Made by a program: the position numbers and the translations under genes. This document shows, one piece after another, positions 55,833 through 64,000 of a stretch of DNA of 64,000 nucleotides. Source of the DNA: Liolophura sinensis (lineage: Eukaryota > Mollusca > Polyplacophora > Chitonida > Chitonidae); contig NC_088300.1 in assembly GCF_032854445.1 (NCBI RefSeq), positions 19,511,608 through 19,575,607 of the forward strand. Reading direction: 5' to 3'. The notes beneath the pieces are model-generated. The model made no database searches, was not told the DNA's origin, and saw only the letters and a list, made by a program, of their open reading frames with translations. Each line of letters begins with the position of its first letter. Within the stretch, counting starts at the first letter, position 1.

Positions 55833-58800
55833 CAGGCCAATTGGCGCGCTCGTGCAGCTTCAATAACAATTAATGTGACACAGCAGAGTTTTGGAGCCAC
55901 AGGAAAGGACGTGCTGTTGGAATTGTATAGCCTGACCAACCTTCTCTTCACCCCGGCTTTCGTCAGTCACTTGCTGAGTTGTTTTGTGTCAGAAAATCAA
56001 GCAGGCTTTAAAAGAGAACAATGAATCGCAACTCTTGATATGTAAAGTGCTTTATACATGGGTTTTATTATTCATTCTTGCGAAAACATGTTTTTCAAAG
56101 TGCTTATATGCATGTTTAATAGATGTATTTATAAACTGTTGCAATAAATTTAATTTATCTGGAATTGTTTGGTTCATTCATAACGCGATTTTTCTAACAA
56201 TTTCCCTGAAAAAAAATCATGCAAATCGATTTGCGACATTTCTCGCGTCAAATCAAAGCGGGATAGTTCGCGGATGGACGCCATTTTATACAAATTACCG
56301 ATATTTATTACAGAGATTATCGTAACAAGTATAAGTATAGGGTAATCAACAATTTCAATTACTTGCAGAACGTTCAACTCTCTCAGGTGTGGACGCAGCC
56401 AAGGCCGATTTCTCTTTGTCCCAATCACTCAATGCATTCATTGATAGGGATTGTGTTTTGATAATTACTCAGTGTATGATTGAATCTTGTCGTTAATTAT
56501 ATATCACCTTAGTTACCATGCACTTCAGGCCTGCGCAATGAGGTGTAAATAAATCTTCAAAAGACATCCAAGGACGAGGACGCCAAACCCAAGCAAGTCA
56601 ATCAGTTGGGAAGTCATGCTGACGGATATGGATAATGTAAGAACATCGCTAATATTGGTCGGATTTAGGTTATTACAACGAAAGGAATAAGCCACAGGTG
56701 GAATCAAGGGTCAAATATATAGAGGTAGTCCTGTTCCATACATGAACCCGCCGCTAAGTGCTCTGTAACAAAACAATTTGTAATAAAAACGCAACTTACA
56801 ATAATTATTACAAAAAGGAACTCCAAAAGTGTTTTTTTTTAATAAATTATTACAAATTTGTCACTCCAAGAGTGGCTTTTTGTAATAACTTATTCCTTTC
56901 AATAATTTATTACAAATTGCCACTACCAGAGTTACTTTGTGTAAAAACTTATTCCTAGCAAGAATTTATTGCAAACTGCATTGTTACAGTGCTCCGAGTA
57001 ACGACTGTGGGAAACAAACAATATTAAGTGTAAAGTGCATACACATGCACAGCGAATCATAGCGAAAGTATTATAATCTGAACTGTGTACTATAAACGTA
57101 TGAACGTTTCAATGGGTGTCCTGTGCATGTCGTATGATAACCGTAGTGGAGTAATAACCATGTCATTTGTAACTTCTAGCCGTAATCTGAGCATTAATCT
57201 GACCTTTACACTGACTACACAAAACATAGAAAAAAAAATTACGACACCCTTCTTACTTACATTTTCCTTAGCGCGTTTTTATAAGTATATTTGTTTGTTT
57301 GCGTAATTAAAGAAGTTCGATTTGAGCGACGTGACTTACGTAATACTAATCCAACAATGAATCATTCATATCGGGTTTAACATCCCAACATCTGCGTTCG
57401 AACGTGTTCCTGTTGTAAAAAACATACTGCCATGGTGCATGCAATTTTGAACAGTTTCGACACATTTGCATGCCAGAAGCACTGGGATTGTCCTTAGCCT
57501 ATGTGATCATTCACATCCTGAGAGAATCACACATACAGAAGCTTTGACAATCATAAAGCAAGCCGAGGGCTAGTGCATGCTGAGTGTTCACAAATAACTT
57601 ATTTTTTTACAAATCCTGTTTGCTGTTTGCATATCAGGTATTTGTTTTACATTTTCACAAGCTAATTAACAAGCTTTTCATATATCATATCACAAAGGTT
57701 TTAGAAATTCAGGATTCCCTTTTTTCATGCAAATCCCAACAACTATTTTACATTTTGGGGTTCATTTACATTTTCTGTCTATTTAACATTTTTGGGTTGT
57801 GCAAAGTTGCTATTCTATCTTGTCGATGGGATTGCTGGTCAAGCACAAATAGCCTTCATTGACTATGGTAGTTTATAGAATCATTTGTATTTACCCTCCC
57901 ACAATGGCTCATATGGCTTCAGTAATTTTTTCACACAGGTATGATTTATTTTCAAAGCATTGACATGCTGTGCTTTAGTACCATTTGAAGCCAGCAAGCA
58001 AAATTATGCATTTACAATGTCTTCGTTAAGGAGTAACATATAGTACGATGTATGTGATGTTATACCCACGGTTCCACATTTATAGTAACTTACATAGGCT
58101 ATATCTTGGGCAACATACATTGCGAGACGCAAAATCTGTCCGGATTAAGCACGCGTAGATACATGCACAACATTCTGAACAATTCACACAAAATCCGAGT
58201 AGCTCCGTCTAAAAATTAAGAGGCGTCTACCTGTGTGAGACACTTAAATTAAGAAAAAAAAAGGTGCGTGAAGAAGAAAGAAAACAGATACATCATACTA
58301 TATGCTGCCAGTGAGCCGTATCTCCCAAAATATCACACATTAAACTGGTAAAGAATTTTATACAGTATTCACCAAAGACATTGTAAGTGAGATCGTGTGG
58401 TGGTTGATGTAAATGTACATTATACGTCACAGGTTACTGTGTTATGCATTCTGTTGTAAAATGCCCAGAGTCAAATTAGACAGATTACCACCTATTTTTA
58501 AAACCCAACTCACAATAAATCTGAACTGTGGATTTGCCGAGGCTAAACCTGTTCAGGAACGTGGAAGCCAAGCCGTCTTGGTAAACAATGTCGAATAGGT
58601 AAACAAAGCACACAGTGAAAACAACATCAGCACGATAATGGCATATGTATTTTGTTAACAGATGGGTTTAGGTAAAAGGGGCTTCTGTACAGGAACAAGC
58701 TGCTGATGGAACCAGGCTGCTCAGGGTGAGAATGGTCACGCTATTTGCAATAAACTGGGTGGTGGCTTAACCCCCACCCCTCCTTGCTCTCGATCCCTCC

Positions 58801-59200
58801 CCGTCGTTGATCTGTTCTGAAACGACCTTATAATCCCTAAGCTTATTAGAAGATTAGAAGCACTTCCGTCACTGTAGAATGTGATAACACTTTTTACCAG
58901 GACTTCCCCAGGACATGGGTGTATACGAATAACGAAAACATATATATTTAGTCTAAAAATTATTTTCAAGAGCCCTTTTCTCTTTCAAGAAAAATCGAAA
59001 ACATATAGAAGACCACATTGACAACTAACTTTTCGCACTGTTTCATTTGTACTTTATGTAATTTTCAAGTTTTCTCCACCTTTAAGATTTGTAAATGTTG
59101 TTTTTGCATAGGATGTTACTGTAAGAAGTAAATAAGTTTGCCAAATCTGAAGCTACTTGACAATGGACACGCATTTGCTTACGTCTAAATAAACGCAAAT
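55833..59200. other. spacer between cluster copies A and B
   Basis: I see no gene here. The region around 56,440-56,510 (TTTTGATAATTACTCAGTGTA) resembles 62,055-62,090 downstream of copy B, so the duplicated unit includes 3' flank. The inverted-repeat element at 56,756-56,998 is the other recognisable item. Open frames here are short and have no family features. Confidence 0.5.
56756..56998. mobile_element. MITE-like element with internal ~67-bp repeats
   Basis: The ends are inverted: GCTCTGTAACAA at the left and, read inward from the right, GCACTGTAACAA (11 of 12). Inside, a block of TTATTACAAATTTGTCACTC then GAGTGGCTTTTTGTAATAAC recurs about three times. The inverted ACAAA/TTTGT pieces make it self-complementary. 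It is AT-rich with no real coding capacity. Confidence 0.55.
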
Positions 59201-59216
59201 TGACCTTTGAAGTATC

Positions 59217-59503
59217 CGTCATACTGTGAGAACGGCTGGGGTGGCACAGGAGAACTTTTTGTTTGGGTGGGGGTGTTTGGAATAACCCCCACCCCCAGCC
59301 GGGTTCGGACCACAGCTGACAGTTACCTGACGACTCACCTCCCCCTAAATCTACTCTTACGTTCCACTGAACTAATCAAAGAAATGCAACACCGCAGGTG
59401 ATCTGAGTAAACCATGACGTCATCTGCTATATAAGGTGATAAGCTTTGTACCTAAGTCAGAAATTTCTGTTAACAGAACACGACCACTTCACATATCCAT
59501 ACC
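59217..59503 (+). promoter_or_regulatory. promoter of cluster copy B: G-hairpin, CRE, TATA
   Basis: A perfect 10-bp inverted pair GGGTGGGGGT/ACCCCCACCC (59,265-59,274 and 59,285-59,294) forms a G/C-rich hairpin. Then come a full CRE TGACGTCA at 59,415-59,422 and a TATA box TATATAAG at 59,428-59,435, 69 bp before the ATG. That spacing puts transcription start near 59,460 and gives a short 5' UTR. Confidence 0.8.
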
Positions 59504-60308
59504 ATGGACTTCCCCTTACCCATACGGTCCGTGACGACTGTGGATTATTTCACACCTTTGCACGTGGACACCAACATAGAGTACACTTTGGACATGGAGA
59601 AATTCCCTGAGCTAACTGACCCCTTACATTATTGGAAGCCAGCTCTGGTGATTGACTCACACAGTTATTCCCCTTGTGACATGTCTTTTGCGGTCCAGGA
59701 AGTGACGTCATCTTCACTTGATTTGGCGATGAGTGAGAACCATGAAGAACTTCTTGATCTCATAGGTGTGTACAAACGTAATAAAATATGTAGGTTATGG
59801 CAGCCAAACATTATGTATGATCATTTTCCATAATTGCTTTTTTTTTTTCGGAACTAGTACAAACATGAGATACAAATGTGTGTACATGTATGATAAATGT
59901 GTACAATGCATGCCCGATTTAAGCCAGTTATGTTAATTCAACTATCTATTTGTTACAGACATTTATGCCATTCATGACCTACAAGGAGACGATCTGGATT
60001 TTGGATTCGTAGATTTAGCGCCCTCAAGTTCACAGACTGTGTTGGCAACCACAGGAATTTACCAGGAAAGCCCTCTCACCTGTCCAAGCGTTGACTCTGT
60101 TATGTCCTCACCGGATATGGATGACTCGGGTTTTGTGAGTGAAACAGACGAGGACGTCGATCACCAGAGCATTCCTGCGGAGACTGTCCTCCCTTGTCAA
60201 GAAACAAGACGTGGACGCAAGAGGAGGCGATGTGCGCCAGCAAGCATAGAACACATCACAGTGTACAAGAGACGGAAGATAAGGGTCAGCGATGACAGAG
60301 ATCTTTGA
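59504..60308 (+). CDS. cluster copy B: intact acidic/basic nuclear-type protein
   Basis: Exon 1 is 59504-59765 and exon 2 is 59959-60308 (TGA), split in phase 1, 203 residues. No known family was recognised. The first 165 residues are acidic and rich in aromatic and hydrophobic residues (VDYFTPLHVD, LDMEKFPEL, DLQGDDLDFGFVDL), in the style of an activation domain. DSGFVS (143-148) exactly fits the beta-TrCP phosphodegron DSG-hydrophobic-x-S and is followed by ETDEDVD. The C-terminus has two basic clusters, RRGRKRRR (171-178) and KRRKIR (191-196), likely nuclear localisation and possibly nucleic-acid binding. There is no signal peptide or membrane span. The start is supported by the TATA box 69 bp upstream, and AATAAA follows the stop by about 100 bp. 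It is the intact member of a tandem array. I infer a short-lived, cAMP/stress-inducible nuclear regulator, and this is untested. Confidence 0.8.
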
Positions 60309-60411
60309 TGGCCAGACACTGTCCCTCCAACCTTCTTGAATTTGGCTCACGAGATTGCAGAAGGCAGCTTCTCCTGTTTCAATATGAGAAAGACTTTAAG
60401 TGAGAACCTTC

Positions 60412-60417
60412 AATAAA
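60412..60417 (+). terminator. polyadenylation signal of copy B
   Basis: AATAAA lies about 100 bp after the stop codon. Together with the TATA box it makes copy B a compact unit of about 1 kb. Confidence 0.7.
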
Positions 60418-60439
60418 AACTCTTCATTATTTAAAATAT

Positions 60440-63400
60440 ATAAAAGTGCTATACATCAGGGACCAGTACAAACAAATATTACTTTATTTATATGTGCTAT
60501 TACAAATGTCCTTTTTTGGCAAAGGATGATTTCATGTGGCAATCTTTTAAATGTAGTGCTGTGTAAGCGCTCTGATAACAAGAGCGACGTTGTGTTACTG
60601 ATTAAAATGGAAGTTTTTTTCATGAAAATCAATACTTTGGAGTTATGGATGTGCTGTTCTGATCGACATTTATTTACATGGGATAAGATCGTTGACAATG
60701 TGTTCTTGTTTTTGGCGTGGTTCGAGCTCATTTTGGCAATGTGAGCAATATGTGCAACTGAGCGTTGACCTCATCAGCTAAAACGGTAAGACCAATTAGT
60801 ATTAATTGGTGGCTCTCTGTCCATAATTACTGAGGGTAGAAGAATGTTGTCTGAGGCGTGGGTAAGGTCAATGCACAAATCAGAATGGAGAAACTCAAAA
60901 AGTACAGCGATGGAATTTACGAGACCATCTTGGTACAAGCAGCTAGCGATGCTGTGAAATCAAACGGAGCATCGTCGTTAATGGCAAAGGACAGTTCGGG
61001 AGTTCAGAATAACCATCAAATTCAAAGGTCTACTTGAGGGAACAAAGCATATGTTAAATCGGTGGTAATCTAATGGAAAGTGGGGGTCTGAGTGAGACAT
61101 TTCATCATAGACATTGCATTCCACCCCTCCACAACTGCTGTTAAAGCCGTCTGGACAGAAGCAACTTAAAGCAAAGTTAAAACGAGCTTAAACTTCACAA
61201 AGAGTGTGACTAATAAGCATACCGTCGGTTTAGCGCTGCACGTTGTCCAACTCTTCGTGGAGAGTCTGCAATACGGCAACAATGCCAACAAGTTGAAACG
61301 CTGAATTCTGGCAAGTGCACATAACTTGGCACCAGATCAGCACTTTGTCTCAATTAATTCATCTCCTGAATTTATAGAATAAGTGTTCAGTATTGGATTG
61401 ATTGAACGCTATCGGGGATGTATGTGTATTAGGTTTGTGTAGATTTGAAGCTTCAGAAAACAACGATAGAATGAGGACACCACGAGCAGCAGACCAAACT
61501 CTTAACGCCGTTTTCAAGTATAAGGAAACAATGATGGGAAGAGCAAATTAAGTCACACTGAGAGGATTCACCCACTGAGTAAAGATGGGTTGAATAATGT
61601 CTTCGGTCGATTGTGTATGTTTCAGTGAAGCAAATGGAGATGGTAGTTATTCCACCCGCCCCGCCCACCCATGCAAACCCGACACTCATTGGTATCATGG
61701 AAGTAGAATGAGAGTCGCGCATACGGTGATGGGTATATTTATTATATGTACTTCTAATTTGCTATACAGCAACTTCAAAACATTTGTGGTAAGAGTATTA
61801 TGATGTTTATTGATATCATACTATACCGCTTACCAAAGTTTATCCCATTTTTTTTAACACTTTCCTTAGTACTCCTGGGACACCAAACGTGTATTAAATC
61901 GTTTAAAACCAGTGAGAATTATTTTTTATTTATGGAAATAGTAGACTATTATCACAAAGAAGGGGTTAAATATTCATACTTAATAATTTTATAGTCAATT
62001 AACAATATAAACAATTGATGCAACGTTGGATGAAAAGGGTGGCGGACTGGTGTGTTGATTATTGCTCAGTGTATAATCGAAGTGGCCATTGTCTTCACTA
62101 TCAGTGAGGTTGTGACATTAATCAAATGTACAGAATGATTGACAAGGTAAAGAACCGTGGGGTGGACGCTGAACTCAACAGGCTGTGAAACCGTCTTGTC
62201 ATGAGTAGGACAGTATTGTTGAGTCGTAAGAATAACTGAACCAACAAGGCACCGCTAGTACAACCCACTGTGTACATGTCTCAAACAATCTTTTGCAATG
62301 GAGGTCGTGTCAAACCATGATCGACTTAAAACTCAAATTATCAACATTTGCATACCGTAGTGTTAAGGCTCTTTGTACAAATACATATGTATGCTTAATA
62401 CTTTGCTTTTGTATGACTACATTTATTGTTATTGTTTTTTAATATTCGCATACTGGCGTCTTTTTCTGTCGAATTGCTAACGATATTATACATTTTGTTC
62501 TGTAAGTTTTGACGCCTTAGAATTAAGCTATACTCAAAATAACAGCTCTTACTCTATGTTGTGCATAGTCAAGTCGAAATATAAGCAAAAAAAAATGAAA
62601 TCAACAAATTATTAAAATATTTAGAATATACTTTTCAAATGTGTAGCTGAAATAGGTTATAATAATGTGTTCTCTCATGTATAGTTTCAGCATAAATTAT
62701 AAAATGAACAACCCAAAATAATTCCACGCACATTGTACTTTATTTGTATACAGATTTGTTATACAATACAGTGATTTGTGATATCAAACGTGGCTATCTT
62801 CATAATTGTCTTGTTAAAGGGGCGATGCGTAAGAAACAAATCCAATGTTTTAATGGGGTTATCATCCGGTATCGCTTGGAATGAGGAGATGGCAAAAGTG
62901 TGGGCGTTGGTGATCCATAATTTTCAAATGTAAAGGTTTGTTTGAAGATCTTATTACGATATTGTGGTTAATGGATATAGCACAGAATCTAGATGAATAT
63001 TGGCCACTCCGAGTTTCGAACAAGCGACCTCAGAGTGAGGCACCAAATCGCCAGCAATACATTTCAGTCGTCTAGACCACGTAACCAAGAGGCTTTACGG
63101 CGAACATGTATCATCCCTCTGATGGAGCTCCCTAAGCTGGACAGATAAGACAGGTAGATGCCATTTAGAAAGTATTATCATTATCAGGGAATACACTTTG
63201 TGGATCTTAATACAGACTTCAGTCGCCTCCTGGGTACAGGTAAACTGACATGGTATTATCAGCTAAATGGTCAGTCGGTACAAGTCAGTATTTGTCCATT
63301 CAACCTATTATGTAACCAGAAACAATATAACACACTTTCTCCAAGGCGACTGAGATTAGTTTCATAGCCTTACATCAGCTTAATCTCTCCCATCTCCGTT

Positions 63401-63520
63401 TTAGCAGACTGCAGAAAAATGCGCCATTCATGACTAACGGATATATTAAATTTATGTCCGAGGGTGTTTCAGGTATGGTATTCATCACTGTCAAAATGAT
63501 AAATGCAAACCGACAATGGG
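60440..63520. other. spacer between cluster copies B and C
   Basis: I see no gene here. It contains a stretch near 60,954-60,985 (TGAAATCAAACGGAGCATC) that matches 52,560-52,590 upstream of copy A, and the minus-strand SINE at 62,960-63,100. The remainder is anonymous. Confidence 0.45.
62960..63100 (-). mobile_element. tRNA-Leu-like SINE, family 4, minus strand
   Basis: Read on the minus strand: GTGGTCTAGACGACTGAAAT, TATTGCTGGCGATTTGGTGC, B box TGTTCGAAACTC, then ATTCTGTGCTATAT. It is the second copy of the family seen at 52,600. Confidence 0.65.
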
Positions 63521-63529
63521 CTCATTAAG

Positions 63530-64000
63530 CCACAAGCGTTGGTAATTGATGTCATGTGGATATAGTTTAATAATTATGTGACAGACACACAAAGAACAAG
63601 CGTGTCAAAAACAGTCCTGTCGGCGTTGTAGTCATTGTTTTCCATTAAGAACGCCATAAACAAAACCGCCATCGAGAAATTCGGTGCCAATGGTGGAAGT
63701 TATAATCCAAGCTGAACCACCCATCAGGGTATTAACACTTTATGAGAAGAGTTGGGGGAGTTGGGGAGGGTGGGGTGGGGGTGGTTGTATACCAATCCAG
63801 CCCCAGCAGTGCTCCTATGAGAACTATCCACACCAGATAAATGAAAAGAAATCTCGTCACTGTCCTGATATGTTGATTAGCTAGACCACAGCGAGCCTGG
63901 AGCAGTGCAGGTGTTCTATTGAGTCATGACGTCATCATACAAAGGCCACAATTCACCTGATTAATAGTTCTATAGACTTTCCTCTATCCGTCGCGAATGT
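63530..64000 (+). promoter_or_regulatory. promoter region of cluster copy C (gene beyond window)
   Basis: It matches the flank of copy A: TATAATCCAAGCTGAACC (63,702 onward), a G-rich block at about 63,754-63,784, CCAGCCCCAGCAGTGCTCC, and a perfect CRE TGACGTCA at 63,927-63,934 followed by TCATACAAA. By analogy with A (CRE to ATG 162 bp) and B (89 bp), the start codon of copy C should lie at or just past the window end. Confidence 0.65.

Noticed and set aside
57584-57862. 92-residue hydrophobic ORF between cluster copies A and B
   Set aside because: It is AT-driven Phe/Leu-rich composition, with no splice, promoter or family evidence.

Overview
The window is animal nuclear DNA: split genes with GT/AG introns, AT-rich introns and many tRNA-derived SINEs, with no operons. 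The SINE families (one ending in an ATAAA-type tail, one ending in CACT/ACTC repeats) and the overall texture fit a lophotrochozoan, most likely a mollusc. The species cannot be fixed from the sequence alone.

Layout. (1) 1-7,008 holds no recognisable gene, only degenerate repeats and a tRNA-like SINE head. (2) 7,009-9,412, minus strand: a four-exon gene for a 290-residue two-pass membrane protein with two PPxY motifs (TMEM51-like in topology). (3) 9,413-12,220: intergenic, with a foldback element of about 850 bp. (4) 12,221-50,290, plus strand: a complete 27-exon nephrocystin-1 gene (NPHP1). It has an N-terminal coiled coil, a very large acidic tract, an SH3 domain and the long C-terminal nephrocystin region. 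All exon phases join, giving 779 residues. Its introns hold a nearly intact hAT transposon with one frameshift (about 24.9-28.6 kb), a 2.75-kb minisatellite of about 55 copies of a 50-bp unit (42.87-45.62 kb), a 94-bp x 4 tandem repeat, a GATTG-rich minisatellite, a 31-bp-stem hairpin and many SINEs. (5) 50.3-55.0 kb: SINEs and anonymous DNA. (6) 54.5-64.0 kb: a tandem cluster of a small two-exon gene family that I do not recognise. Copy A (55,058-55,663) is shortened and decayed. Copy B (59,504-60,308) is intact, with a TATA box, a palindromic CRE and a polyadenylation signal. Of copy C only the promoter region lies inside the window.

The most novel item is cluster (6). Its intact product has an acidic N-terminal half, an exact DSGxxS match to the beta-TrCP phosphodegron and a C-terminal pair of basic clusters. 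All three copies share a promoter layout: a G-rich block about 120-145 bp upstream of a perfect TGACGTCA. I infer a lineage-specific, CREB/ATF-inducible, short-lived nuclear protein family. NPHP1 (ciliary transition zone) and the PPxY membrane protein are head to head, 2.8 kb apart, with no evident functional link.
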